A DNA stretch of 64,000 nucleotides, taken from NCBI GenBank assembly GCA_031841125.1, contig CM063106.1:67444101-67508100 (forward strand), given 5' to 3'. Shown piece by piece: positions 22,661 to 34,689 of this stretch. The stretch comes from Acanthococcus lagerstroemiae (lineage: Eukaryota > Arthropoda > Insecta > Hemiptera > Eriococcidae). How positions within the stretch are numbered: the stretch's first letter is position 1; every line of letters begins with the position of its first letter. The notes under the pieces are model-generated. The model was not told the DNA's origin. It saw only the letters and a list, made by a program, of their open reading frames with translations, and did not search any database. Both the position numbers and the translations under genes were made by a program.

Positions 22661-23085
22661 CGATGCGCAAAATCCCACCAGTTGGTGTGGTGGGACGTAT
22701 GGCGATGCACGCATGCTAAAGTGGCCCCTGAGAAACCGCACCCCCAGCACCGGAAACTACCCTTTCGGGCATCGCATCAGTGCCGAGGAGAACGCAACAA
22801 TGATCGGCTCCACCGCACGAGTGGAGGTGCCCCAATCGTTATTTGTGTTTCCATCCTTGTCTAGGGGAGAGCTAACCGTCTCTCTTTTCATACCCACCAG
22901 TTACCCGAGTAACTAAAGGGGAACAAGGGTGATCTGAGGGTAACCGAGGGTAATAAATGGGTAATTTTCCCGCCGCGGGTAACTAAAGGGGAACAAGGGT
23001 AATCTGAAGGTAATCCGAGGGTAACACATGGGTAACTTTTCCGCGGGTAACTGGGTAACTAGAGGGTAACTGATTGCGCATCGGG
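22661..23085. mobile_element. GGGTAAC-rich TIR element, copy 1, interrupted
   Basis: The outer ends are cgatgcgcaaaatccc (22661) and the inverse 'gattgcgcatcggg' (ending 23085), as in copy 2 at 30080-30363. The interior (22897-23075) is made of repeats of 'gggtaact', 'ggggaacaagggta' and 'ctgagggtaac'. A 209-bp insert at 22684-22892 separates the left end from the interior. No coding capacity. Confidence 0.7.
22684..22892. mobile_element. 209-bp GC-rich insertion flanked by a 10-bp direct repeat
   Basis: The sequence cccaccagtt occurs at 22674-22683 and again at 22893-22902. The material between them is absent from the sister element at 30080, where 'cccacaagttactcggg' is continuous. The insert is GC-rich, lacks terminal inverted repeats and was not recognised. 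A 9-10 bp duplication would fit a MULE, but a retroposed small RNA or SINE is also possible. Confidence 0.55.
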
Positions 23086-24064
23086 TAATTGCCCCTCCGA
23101 GTTTTTTATTATAACCATTTCTTTGCGGTAGGCTCGTTAAGACTCCGCTGATGTGCACTACTTATTCAAGAAATGAACACCTATACGTACATGATTAAGA
23201 TTACCACACTAGGTTTACACAACTTGGGCGGAGTTGACTATTGGCCATCAGCCAGAATATTACACAGAGTTGCCCATTCGTGTTATCACAATACATGGCG
23301 GTTTAGCTCGAACAAATTCATTCTTCGTAAAATTGTTTCAAGTTGAAAATAAAATGTTCACATGGATCGCAGAGCTAACGAAATGAAAAGGGAAAATTTT
23401 CCAGACACATGCGGATCGAACTATGGGTCATGCAGTTTAAATTGTGGTTTCAAAATTGCTCAGGTCGAAATTCATTTTCATTGTTACAGCTCTGCAGTTG
23501 CTGGTACTTGCTGAACCTGTTGCCCCGAACAGATGGATTTTCAGGCGTGAATGCTAATTTAAGTTACGTTCGTGGAAATTTGAATTGCTAATTCTTCAAC
23601 CGAAGTACTTTTGTCGATAAAATTAATTTTAAACTACTAGTATTTTTTTATTTTTTTTACTTGCACATGCAGTATGAGCGAGTCTGTGTAAAATGTACCA
23701 TGTACGTGTTAGTATGCAACCCATTTTTCACGTTGTTAATGGTCTCGAGGTGTTAGAAAATTTGATGATTCTCACTTCTAGAAGATGTTTATTAAAAAAA
23801 AAAAATCATTCGCAGCTAACGCGCTTTACAAAAGCTGATTTTTAAAACTAAACCTATACATACTTACATTATCAATTTATCAATTATTTTCGATTAAGGC
23901 GATTAATTGGCTATGTGTGATTAATCGATTACATTTGGTTGTTTCTAATTCATCTTTGTTTCCCATTCATCGAAAATTTATTTATTGACAGCCTTCAAAA
24001 AGTTGTACAAGTAGAAGGAAACAGATGTACGTAACAGATTTCACATCTACAGACAATATTCTTT

Positions 24065-25295
24065 ATGCAACTATCTGATACTTGTTACTATGAGCTCTGT
24101 TTCCCTCGATAGCCCATTTCTGGTCATAGGCCTCTATATGCCTTCTCCACTTATTCTTATTCTTGGCCGCCCTTTCCTAGATCAATCCCCTTTCTTTTAC
24201 TACCTCATCTTAGTCTACCCGGCGTATCCATTCCATAATTTTCCTTGTCCATCTCCCCTCTTAACAACGCGAAGTACGCTGTACATGATGAACTTCTCCA
24301 CAAATCCATACGGCCTGAACTCAGGGATCTAGTAAAGCACAAAAGAAGTGTATTTAAGAAGAACATCTTATCGTGGCTGATTGTGAGTGGTCCAGAGGTG
24401 ATTTTGGGTTTCTTTAAAAGTATGTACACTTTGTGATTCCAAGATTCCAAGTGTAGTTTCATAGGAGAATTATATATTTTGTCTTTTTTCGCTTAATCGT
24501 TCATTAAAATAAGATGTAATTTGTGAGTTCCTTTCATCTTGTCACATACGTAGTTAGCTATCAAGCATGTTATACACATTCAGCGACTCTTGTCCAACAA
24601 TACAGGCAGGCCTAGCCTACCGTTGGGTAATACTATTTAATGAGAAATTTGTAATTTAATTTATTTTAAATATTTTCCGAATGAACGATTCATTCATTCA
24701 TTCATTCTTGTTTCGCCAAGTGTCCTGTATATATCCCTTTTATCTTTTTGATGATATATCCAATATCTCTTGACCCTGAATCCTTCCTAATTTTCATATT
24801 CCTTTTTCTTGACTTCTAATGTGCTCCTCTCCATGACTCTCTGAGTAGTTCGAAGCTCCTTCACACTGGCTTTAATCGCTGCCCATGTTTGACACCCGTA
24901 GGTCAGCGTGGGGAGAGTGCAGCTTCCCCATATTTCAAATTTAAAGTATCTCAGTTTTCCCCTTCAAACCTAGTTTTAGTCAACCAGTAGCTTGTCCACC
25001 CCTTGTTTATTCTTTCAAAAAATTCGTTTTTGTATTTGTTTTGGAAAGCAATGGTTTGCCCCAGATATTCTATCCCATTCACTTCTTTTATTACTACCAC
25101 CTCAATTTTAATTACTTCATTCTTTTTATTTGATAAGGTTAATGTCTTTAGGGATAGTCCTGCCTACCTGCTCTCCCTGGTGGATTCATCTACCATGATC
25201 TGCAATTCTTTCAAGTTTTTGGGCAATAACTACCATATCATCTGCCAATCTCAGGTTGATTGATCTTTCCTCATCGATTTTTACCCCCTTCTGTT
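24065..25295 (-). pseudogene. Non-LTR retrotransposon (RTE/CR1-like) reverse transcriptase, 3' half, decayed
   Basis: In minus-strand order: INLRLADDMVVIAQ (about 25225-25265) is the RT motif-C box with the catalytic Asp pair kept but the preceding aromatic residue replaced by Leu. Then come EVNGIEYLG and NEFFERINKGW, LPTLTYGCQTWAAIKASVK (about 24850-24930), TQRVMERSTL, and finally KNKWRRHIEAYDQKWAI (about 24110-24170), the usual LINE C-terminal segment. Several frameshifts and stops interrupt it, and 24270-24700 does not fit. A TTCATT microsatellite lies at 24690-24706. Confidence 0.8.
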
Positions 25296-25384
25296 CCTAG
25301 TTGAATTTTCTGGAAATTTGTTAATCGAAAATTACTTATTATGAAATTTAGTGCCAGTTGTTTCATTAATGTGGAAAAAATAAT

Positions 25385-26165
25385 ACAATTGGTGCTAGCG
25401 GATCTTTCTCCTCCAGAAACGAAACTTGACTTTCAGTTTGAGAGGGTGGAGAAGAAAAATTGAGTTTCGTCCTTTCAAATGCAGATTGGAACCTTATCCC
25501 CCTAAGCACTCACATTTGCGCACAAGAACATACCCTAGTCTTGGGATGTTAGGAATACTTGAGAAGAACATACAACTTCCTTTACACATTAAGGTGGTTG
25601 TTATTCCTACAAGCGTTACATATCTCGTTAAAAAAAAAAAACAAAAAAAAACTGTCAATTAAACAATAGAACATTTGCTATCGGATTCAGCTTGTGACAT
25701 TGAAAAATAAGTTTTTTGCTTTCAACTTTTACATTTTAATAAACTGATCAACTTTCTCAAATTTCAGGCTCTGGGTCAAACAGAGAATCTAGTAAAAACA
25801 GAATAGTCATTGAAATTCGAAATTTAACGTTTGCAACCGATTTTCAGATTTTTGAAATGTCTTCCACATTTTAGCTATGTTTCAACCTTCCAGATAACGT
25901 TCGATACTCAGCTTGAAACCTTCAGCTTTTGACTGACTAATCTCTGACCGGAGTCCAGGATACTCCAGTTTCAGAATTGAAATTTGACTTTCAGTTTGGG
26001 GAGGTGGAAAAGAAAAAGTTGCCGACAAATATTTTTTGAAGACTAAAAATTTGCCGATTTCTTGGTCGAAATATTTTTTAACTGAAGAAAAAAACAAAAG
26101 AAACAAGCATTCATAAAAATGAAAAATTCAAATGAGCAGTTTCAAAATTTGCCGATTGCCAAATT
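25385..26165 (-). repeat. Dispersed non-coding repeat, family B, minus-orientation copy
   Basis: The segment 25660-26165 is the reverse complement of 35685-38112-type copies, sharing 'gctatcggattcagcttgtg', 'gggtcaaacagagaatcta', 'cagcttgaaaccttc' and 'tttgactttcagtttgggg'. The segment 25385-25555 matches 38980-39110 inverted, through 'gtgcgcaaatgtgagtg'-type text. The family consists of poly-A/T-rich DNA with no ORF; it is perhaps a decayed MITE or a retroelement UTR. Confidence 0.7.
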
Positions 26166-27039
26166 AAGGGGGGGGGAGGCGACCATCCACACACCCTATA
26201 TTTTCGCCCCTGTCATCCTCTCAATCCAGTCCCATTAGGAAATTGTACAGAGCACATTAGAATATTATATTCGTAACAAATATTTCAGATCAGGAAAGAA
26301 AACCGGATTTTCTCGCCTTCATAAATTTTGCTGATTGGCAGAAACGCATAAGCGCAAACAACCTATCTAGGGTGGGGGCTCATGGGGGAAGGACTATTAA
26401 AATGATGCTAAAAATTCTTTCGTTCGTATAATTTCTGTGTTTTTTTTTGGGGGGGGGGCAGCTTTTAGAAGATTGGGACAACTTCTATTTGCGCCTATGT
26501 AAAAATGATTAAGAAATCCCCCTTCCCCTATAAGTTCCAATCATAAAAAGTGTGATAAATTTGAGTTGAAAATTATCCATTAGCAAAAGCTTGGGCCTTC
26601 GACAGATAAAAACCTGTCCAGTAGACATTCCGTTCCAGGATGAAAACCGAGTATACATAAGAAACAGCCAACTTCTAAAATGATTCTGCGCCTTTTACAA
26701 CAAGGAGAAAAATTTTACACCAAAAATATTTTTCGTATAAAATTATCCTCTCCCTGTCCCCCAAACTCGGATTTTCATCTTAAAAAAGTTGTATCTAAAT
26801 ACCCCCTCCTTCTGAAAAAAACTTCTTCACGTCAACGTATTTCTCCAGAAAAAGAAAAAGATCATACTAAAAACAAAATTGCGAAATTACTTCATTCCAT
26901 TGTATTTTAAGAATTGTAAGATTGATTCACTGTTCTTGCGCCGAAATGAATACGAAAATAAATTCAACCCTTTTTACTTTCCGAATGTATCATCGATTCA
27001 TCTTGGCAAATATCGACACTAAGACACTAGTCTACGAGT

Positions 27040-27400
27040 AACTCAACTACATATTAGTGTACCGACATTTTCCTGGCAGAGCATCGTGACCATCGCAATT
27101 AAGTGTCCGGAAAAAAATCGGAAGTACATATTGATATTTCGGTCCCTTTTCTTGGACGTCTCTCTGTTAGTCACGATGTTCCGCCGAGAGGGTGTGTCGA
27201 TATGACTCTGTCCCGTGTAGTTGCCCGCGTGATGTATCATCCCTTCACGGACTTGATCTCGACCGAACACAGACCGAAAGTACCCGGACTAGAGTTCTCT
27301 TACCCGCTTGCGTGTATCGTCGCTTCACGGGCTCGGAAAAATTCGGAAAGAATTCACGAAAATGTTGACAATTACTAGATCGATCTCAAACAAAATCTGT
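27040..27400. other. CpG-rich block inside the intron
   Basis: This 360-bp stretch has many CpGs (for example at 27160-27330), no homopolymers and no similarity to other repeats in the window, unlike the surrounding intron. No coding signal was found. It is a candidate intronic regulatory element of the bowl-like gene; this is inference from composition only. Confidence 0.3.
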
Positions 27401-27423
27401 AGGTATAGTCCTTCCAGTATTAG

Positions 27424-27775
27424 CAGGGATGTACCGATAGGGGACAGGGGGCGAACTTACACCGCCCCCCTGTAGGAATTTTTCACTCAGCAGTTGGGAA
27501 AATTTACTATTTTAGTCAGGCGAATTTGCTTTTATGTTTTTATGCCTGGGAATTGAGTTGAGAAGTTGGGAGAGCCAAACAAGGCAAAAGATTTTTCATC
27601 TTTTGCTTTGATACTTGGGTATTTTGAGTGGAGTCAGTGTGAAAAATCCAACATTTTTTTCCCTTCGATACTTCGGAATTCTGAGTTGAGTCAGTTGAGA
27701 CTTTACAATTTTCACTCATCCACCCCTCACCCCCGAAAAACTCTTCGGTGCGTCCTTGAGTATTAGTCCTCTACT
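27424..27775 (+). repeat. Dispersed repeat family C, copy 1
   Basis: Starts 'gatgtaccgatagggg' and contains 'aatttttcactcagcagttg', 'cttgggtattttgag' and 'gttgagtcagttgagact'. Inverted copies lie at 31535-31765 and 60893-61255. A G-rich or C-rich run adjoins the outer end in each copy. No coding capacity. Confidence 0.75.
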
Positions 27776-28619
27776 TTTCATACAAATTTATCCGCCAATA
27801 AATCATTTCCACTTGAGTTACCGTATGTCATAAAAATGTATACATAAATATATACATAAAGAAATACGAAAGTTCAAAATTGGAGTCATTCGCCTTCTAC
27901 CTCGATACCCGCTTTCTGAACCGGTGATAAGACGAATAGCTGATTTAAAAAATCAGCTAAGAACTGAGCGTAGTAAGCCACCATGAATAGTAGAATTTGT
28001 TTCGGGTCTCAGTTATTAAAATGGAAAATGTGGGCGAATATTTCTGCTGCTTGGCTCTTCTGCAACCTAAAAAAACTATTTTCGAGTCCATCTGTCATTC
28101 GATTTTTTCGTATTTCAAATGTCTTTTATTTTTCATAAAAACAGTTCGTGAGTTTTGACGATCCAAATATTCGGTTCTCAATTTAAAAAAAGAACAAAAT
28201 AAAAAGTAGATGCGCAAATCAAGGATATTCTATTGCGAGGAAAGGGAATGGAAGAAGTGCAAGTCTCACTCTATTTATAACTTAGTGCAGTGATCGACTT
28301 ATTTGTGTCAAGGGGGAGGGGTGAACGAAAGTTTTGCATGGCAAATTTTAGCAGGGCGATAACAGTAGATTTTCTACAAAACAACGGAGAGGGGTAATGT
28401 TGGATTCCCTCTTTGGCCAGAAGAGCAAACCAAGTTTCCGGGGATAGATTTTCCCATTTGTTACCGTCTTTCTTGCAGCTCTGTTATTAGTACATTAGCA
28501 GATAAATTTCAAACGGACGACCCCAAATACTTGATCGGTAGGAAAGGCACTACTCTGTTAAAAATTTTAATTTTTGTGCCTGATGTAAGCAAATCTATTG
28601 GTGAGGAGACAGAAGTCGT

Positions 28620-29395
28620 ACCTAGCCCTAAGACCGTTAAAAACTTGTTTACAACTTTTTATGACTGTTCCAAACTTGTTTAAGGTTCTGCAAGACATCA
28701 TTTGAGGAGTTATCTGTCAAAAGGGTGTCCGTTCCATAAGAAACACATTGAACAGACGCTTTTTTGACAGATAACTCCTCATTTAGACTTCTGAAAATTC
28801 TTCGACACTTGTCTAAGACTCTGTAAGACTCATATACGTCTCTAAGAACCATTAAGACTAACTTAGACTCTTTAATGCTAATTTATGACTGTACACCACT
28901 TGCAAACTTGTTTAAGTCCATTTAAGGCTTCTTCAAAGTTGTTTAAGACTTGCTATTTTTAGAAACATTACGAGCTAGTTTGTGACTCCTTGTGTTTTTT
29001 CTATATCTAATTGACGCTTTCTTCAGGAAATAAGCTCTCTAAAATTCTTCCATACTTGCTTCAGACATTTTAAATCTTGTATAATACTCTTTAAAACTAG
29101 CTCAGAACCTTCAATACTCATTTAAAACTCTTAAGACTTTCTCAGACTTGTTTGAGGGTCTTGTCTCGGATTTACTGACTATTGAAGCTTGTTTAAGACT
29201 CTTTATGATTCTTCCAGATTTCACCGAAACTCTTCAAAACTTCAATGAAATCTCTCAAACCTTTTTAAGATTTTTTCAACGGTTTTGTAAGACTTTTGAG
29301 AACTTTTCCAGAACTTTGTAAGAATCTTCCAGACTTGTTTAAAACTCTGTGGAACTCTGAAAACTTGTTTAAGACTTTTAAGACTCTTTCAGCCT
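28620..29395. repeat. Degenerate AAGACTTGTTTAAG-type repeat tract
   Basis: For nearly 780 bp the sequence is made of imperfect copies of 'aagactcnttnaagacttgttt', in which 'aagact' and 'acttgttta' recur dozens of times at irregular spacing. A tract of the same kind in opposite orientation lies at 50940-51490. It resembles a very old satellite or minisatellite. The mini-foldback at 28703-28781 has inserted into it. Confidence 0.65.
28703..28781. mobile_element. 79-bp mini-foldback element, copy 1
   Basis: The outer arms tgaggagttatctgtcaaaa and ttttgacagataactcctca are perfect inverted repeats, and the pairing continues through 'gtccgttc' and 'gaacagac' around a short loop. A second copy with inverted loop orientation lies at 32070-32149. 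Transcribed, it would form a pre-miRNA-like hairpin. It is too short to code for anything. Confidence 0.8.
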
Positions 29396-29469
29396 TTCAT
29401 AGACTTCCTTTTGATTTTCTGTAGGTCTTTCTCTTTCTTATAGTGACCATGTGGACACCCTTTAAAAAG

Positions 29470-29680
29470 ATGTAAAAGAAGGAGTCCAGCGACGCGTTGG
29501 TCGGATGAAATTGTTGGGGTGGTCGGTCTCAGCTGGGTTTCCCAGGCCAGAAATAGGATCAAATGGCGCTGCCAAAGGCTTGTACCCAAAAATGGGCTGA
29601 GTGCTGAGCCTGTGGTAGGGTGGGCGCATTCACCTACAAGTGTCTTATATGAGGTGCTATACCAAAGCACCGAGTGTCAA
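29470..29680 (+). pseudogene. LINE ORF2 C-terminal fragment
   Basis: The plus-strand frame from about 29490 reads ATRWSDEIVGVVGLSWVSQA, then RNRIKWRCQRLV. This is the common LINE ending '(P/A)xxRWxDDIxxxxGxxWxxxAxdRxxWrxl'. The RT part is not present upstream; degenerate repeats lie there instead. An AATAAA at 29688-29693 may be part of the element's 3' end. Confidence 0.75.
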
Positions 29681-30079
29681 AACCAATGAATAAAAAAGTC
29701 CGTCTTATTACGCACAAGGCCATAGTGGCTGCTCTTCCTGCAATGTTGTTCGAATTAAAATCAAAACATACAAGTTTTATGAACTTCATTTTTCGTAATA
29801 ATTATTGTACGTATTTATATTATTAATTTCAATCAAACTTATGTATGTGTAAGGGATAAGAATAAATTCATTAGTCGGCACTCCGTAAATACTTGTACCT
29901 TGTTGGCAAAATTGAGAACGTGAGGACTTTTTTTCGCTTGGATTGTCAGCCGGCAATTCTGCAGTTTACAAGCTCTTCTCTTCTCTCCCTCCACAAAAGA
30001 AAAAATTTGCTAGTTCCGAGTACTCAAATTTATTTTTTGCATTTCTAGTTTGAGTGTGTCTCTTTGGAAGACGCATATT

Positions 30080-30363
30080 CCCGATGCGCAAAATCCCACA
30101 AGTTACTCGGGTAACTAAAAGGGAACCAGGGGAACTACAAGGGAACAAGGGTAATCTGAGGGTAACCGAGGGTAACAAATGGGTAACTATTCCGCCGCGG
30201 GTAACTAGAGGGGAACTAATTGCGTAGTATCTCGCCAGTTACCCGGGTAACTAAAGGGGAGCAAGGGTAATCTGAGGGTAATTGAAGGTAACAAATGGGT
30301 AACAAATGCGTAACTTTTCCGCGGGTAACTGGGTAACTAGAGGGTAACTGATTACACATCGGG
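30080..30363. mobile_element. GGGTAAC-rich TIR element, copy 2 (284 bp, uninterrupted)
   Basis: Termini cccgatgcgcaa and the inverse 'ttacacatcggg' form short inverted repeats. The interior is two rounds of GGGTAACT-rich text, each ending in 'ccgcgggtaact' (near 30195 and 30320), so the interior is itself a tandem duplication. Sister copy at 22661-23085. No coding capacity. Confidence 0.7.
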
Positions 30364-31534
30364 TTGTCCCCTCCGCGTATCCACATCTGCTAGCAATCTA
30401 CGACTACCCATATAACAATATTAATAAAAATAAATTTCTAACTCGGTTTTCCTTTGAAAATAAAACATGAAACCAGCTCTAACGTCTTCAAAAATACTAA
30501 ATGGCGTGACCCTCATTCCAACTTTGGATTTAGGTACTTCATTCAAAAAAATATATTCAAGAGACATAATTATTAAATGAAGTTTCATACAATCACGCGC
30601 ATCCCGCACTGGAAAAAATGTCCTAAAATAATTATCAGCACGTGAAGATAACACCAACAAACCTCAATTTTCTATGAAGATTTTCAACAAATTTTATTTT
30701 TATAAGGACTTCAGATACACATCGAAGTATAAGAAAAACTCATAAGTATGCCATTTTCCCCCAAAGTATTATTTTTATGATTTTCGTTTTTTGATTCTTG
30801 AAATTGTTGTTAGTTAAATGCCTCCAGATTCACATGAAAGTTTTGAAAATTTACAAAATTTCTGAGAACGGTTATTGTCGAAATAAGAAAATCAAACGCG
30901 GATATAGATTCACATTTTGGAGGGGAGAAGGTCTTCAGCCTTAGAATCCTAACTTATACAGAGGAGAAATCCGGAGGCTAGGTTCGATTCTCTTGGGAAG
31001 TTACAATGATTTTCGTGTGTTTGTGGGCGTGTGTGGAGGAGTCTTGATCTTCTCAAGACCCGTTTACTTTTCTTTTGTGAAAGAGCACATTCGAAAGTTC
31101 AGAAGATGACAAAGTATGCCTCGACACTCTCAAAAGTTTTTCCTAACCAAACCGCCGAGTTAATCTGAAAGCCATGTATAATTGAATTATGAAAAAGTAC
31201 CGCCTCCAAAACTAGTAAAAAAAGCTCTATATTTTTAGCGCCATAAAAATTGGTTTTGGGAACCGTATTCCCCCATAAACCTTTTCAAATTTCTCGTGAT
31301 CAATGATTTTTTTCAGTATTATACGATCTGTGAGCAATGACATGAGTAAAGGGCTCTAATGTTTAGAGTTTCTTTATTCCTCGAGATTTCGCAGTTCAGA
31401 GAGTACATATCAAAATATTGCCGAAGTTTAGTTTTGCCATCTCTCCCTCCCCTCATTAACAAAAATCCTAGCAATGCCTATGATGACGATACGAATACTT
31501 TCGAGTTCTCAAGTTGAACCCCGTCTGAAGCAGG

Positions 31535-31765
31535 GAAGTACCGAAGAGTTTTTCTTTGGGGGAGGGGAGGGGTAAAAATAGTAAAAGTCCCAACTGACTT
31601 AATTCAAAATTTTCCAAGTATCAAAAAGAAAAGAAGAAGAAAAAAACCTTTTAAAAAACTTGTTAGATTTTCCCAACTTGCCTGACTAAAAATAGTAAAT
31701 TTTCACAACTGCTGAGTGAAAAATGGGGGAGAGTTGCCCCCTCCCCCATCGGTACGTTCCCGGTC
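31535..31765 (-). repeat. Dispersed repeat family C, copy 2
   Basis: Inverted relative to 27424-27775, sharing 'ccaactgacttaattcaaaa', 'caactgctgagtgaaaaatg' and 'cccccatcggtac'. G- and C-rich runs sit at both ends. No ORF. Confidence 0.75.
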
Positions 31766-32069
31766 TGAACTGAAGGGCCGCCACTGCTTCTAACGCGAAA
31801 ATCTTATTTCAGTTGGCACTGCGAGCTTTCATTCTGATCAGAAATGTATACAGCGTATAAACATGTCAATAGATCCTGAGTACAACCCAAGTGCAGGGTT
31901 GTCGTGAAACAACCCAGCCCGGGAGCCAGGGAACATTGTACGATTTTTCTCGAGCCCTTCTCGGAAATCATGATTTTGCGCTGTCGGACATCTCTCCCTC
32001 CCCTCTCCGAAAAAATCAAATAATGTTATAGAAATCAGATACCGATGTAAAAACAAAAATATATACATA

Positions 32070-32149
32070 TGAGGAAGTTATCTGTCAAAAGAGCGTCCGT
32101 TCAATGTATTTCTTATGGAACAGACACCTTTTTGACAGATAACTCCTCA
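32070..32149. mobile_element. 80-bp mini-foldback element, copy 2
   Basis: Same arms as 28703-28781 with one extra A ('gaggaagttatctgtcaaaa'), in the opposite orientation as shown by the loop 'gtatttcttatgg'. TAT/ATA flanks are consistent with TA-rich insertion sites. Confidence 0.8.
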
Positions 32150-32439
32150 TATATATCAGATGAAAACATCTGGGATCCGAAAAAAGTCCCAGCCGAGGGA
32201 GCTCCCCCTTTCCTCCTCTCTGTCGTTCAGTCTGTTGAAGAATAAGTACACTTTCATTTTCGAGTAAAGAGCATAGCTATGACATGAATGGAAATCACTG
32301 TGAAGTCATTCGGGTTTCATTTACAAATGATACTTAATTTTGAAATTTTACATTCAAGCATTACTCAAGCACAGGGTGTTGACAAAGAAAAGAATGAATG
32401 GTTCGTAATTGGCCCTGAATTAGAAAACCATCAGGCAGG

Positions 32440-32800
32440 TGGGCAGTTTGAGATGTGACAAGGTGTGAGGACTTCCAACCTGGGCTAGAAGGAAGAAGAA
32501 AACCAAGAGCTAAGCCCGGACCGTCAACTTGCAGAAGTCACAGGAGCAGTTAGCGGGGTCCAAAAACGGAGAGTGGACTCGCCGGTTACCGGATGTGGCC
32601 AAAGGGGTTGACCGGCAATATCGTGAACCGACGTTTCACCAGACACAGACACTTTCCGGCCGCGAGTGCTTCAACGTACATCTGATGAAGTTCAGGCAAC
32701 CACTCAGCCTGTTCTGCGCTCATTGCTAGTCCGCCATGGATAATGCGCACAAGGTCTCCGAGCGCATTGCGTGAGTGGCATAGCGCGCAGATCTTATCCG
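32440..32800 (+). pseudogene. R1/LOA-type LINE ORF2 C-terminal fragment
   Basis: The frame at 32529-32729 contains GEWTRRLPDVAKGVDRQYRE, then TLSGRECFNVHLMKF and a following LFCAHC. This matches the segment after the RT in R1/LOA/I-related LINEs, where a 'WT..LIPD' motif is followed by 'LTGHGxFxxYL' and a CCHC-like zinc motif (C-x2-C...H-x4-C). The frame ends just at the first Cys pair, and the rest of the zinc motif is lost. Upstream RT was not found. Confidence 0.65.
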
Positions 32801-33456
32801 TCAGCTTGGGGAGTCGTTCTCACCCTCAAACCTGGGAGACTTGACGCTGAAAGTCTCAAAAACTTGAAAGTAGTTCAAGCGTACGCGTCGGTGGTTATGC
32901 TGGCCAAAGAAAGGGCCTGACGCATTCACCAGGAACAGTCTGTTATGAGGCCGGTCGATGGAGTATTGCAACATGTTGCTGTTGCTGACAAGACCATTAG
33001 AACTCTCGAAAGATGTCAAAAATGGTGACCTCGCAACGCTCCTCCACCATGAAGACACCGATAAAGAATGCGTCCGAAGCAGACGGGATGTTGATGGTGA
33101 CCTCGCTATGAAGGAAGATCATCTTTCACCTCCCCCCTTTCTGAGCCGAGGGAATACCGAAAGGTAATTCCATAAAGGAAGACATGGGCCTTGGGAAATT
33201 TCTAAAAGGGGGTGTCTGAGGTAGAAAAGAAATAGCGAGGACTTTTTTCATCTTCCGCTAGCTAAGAACATTTCCAAATGAAGAAAATGGGTAGTGGGAA
33301 ATACTGCGATGCCTCCCACCCCCGTATCTACTACAGAAGTCAGTTCGATATCCTCATGCCCACGTAATACCATCTAGAATACATAATAGCCTGGCTTTGT
33401 AATCACTATGTAGGTTCCTTTACTCAGAATCTTCGATTTCTCTTTTCATACAAAAA

Positions 33457-34440
33457 ATGGCGTCAAAACCTTCATCAGCGCCGGCATTGAATTTCGTTTC
33501 TCATTTCCTCTTTCGAAAGTCTCCAACCGCAAATAATCTGCGCTTTTTTGACGTGACATCTCGGCAGGATGCTGAAATCTCGAAACATCCTGGATTGTCA
33601 CCTATTGTATTATTTTCATTGCATTCTGTTTACCCAAAACATTTTATTATCTCAGCTTCCGTAAGCAGTTCCCACGTTTGGGAAATCTGTATAGGTTTAC
33701 CTGTCCGCGGTCCGCATTCACACGAGCACGATGATTTCTTCAATGCAGTCAAAGGGTTAACACGCATAAACGTACGCGGAGATCGAGAGATCGAGACCGG
33801 ACCTCCCGCAGCTGAGGTCCCACAAACTGACCATCATCGGTGATAATGAAGCAATAGCCGACAAAAAATGAACGAGCGTCACTCTCGCATTATCGACTCA
33901 AAAATTGAACGAGAAATTGTACAGCGTCGATGAAATAATGTAATAAATACCTGTGATTTTTTTTTTTTTTTTTGAGACAGAGGGCTCGGAGAGGTCGTTA
34001 GTCGTTATAGTACTCGAGATACGGTATGATATGAGTACAACTATTTTATGTGCAGAATGGAATGCTGTACTGGGTTTGGGAGGTCTTCATTTACGTAAAC
34101 TGATAAAGCACAAGCTGTGAATTAGCGATGGCGGTATGTGGTCTTGGGGCAGTCGTGTAGACCTGTAGACGTTCTCTACGTGCGAGTTCTCTCGTCTATT
34201 CACCAGTCCGTTTTCTTGTTATCGGTTAACATTATGCAGAATGATGTTTACACGGCAGTATCAACTTAGTTGTGCGGACCGGTCCACTGGTGACAGATAT
34301 TAGACGGGGTCGAGTTGTACTTTGTCCGGCATACTGGGAATAGAACGAAAGATGGGTCAGACGTAGGCTATTTTGTTGGTGAGATGTGGGACATAGTCAG
34401 GACATTCAGCCAGCCAACAAGGCTTGCTCACACCCAGGTA
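33457..34440. other. Repeat-poor, CpG-richer intronic block; ORF at 33457-33843 not recognised
   Basis: About 33640-34440 has mixed composition, many CpGs and no similarity to other parts of the window. A plus-strand ORF of 128 codons (33457-33843) has no recognisable domain, signal peptide or splice context, and is probably chance. A poly-T tract at 33959-33974 divides the block. Regulatory function is possible but unproven. Confidence 0.3.
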
Positions 34441-34689
34441 GATCTATTCATAAACTGATGTAAAACACCAATGACAACGACTTGACTAATAGGGTGGATC
34501 GTCATACAAAGGCTAAAAGAAAATTTTGAATTTTTGACCGCGACCTAGTTAAAAAGTTGCCTTTGGCGACGAAAAAAATGTTGTTTAAAATGTAAAATTT
34601 TGAGGGCTGAAAATTGGATGTAACGCAGTGCCTTAAAATTGCAGGGTATGCAAAATTTTTGCATAACATTTTAAAAGTATGTATCGCGA

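Noticed and set aside
33457..33843. 128-codon ORF inside the intron
   Set aside because: No known motif, no homologous copy in the window, no splice or promoter context; kept only as an unrecognised ORF.
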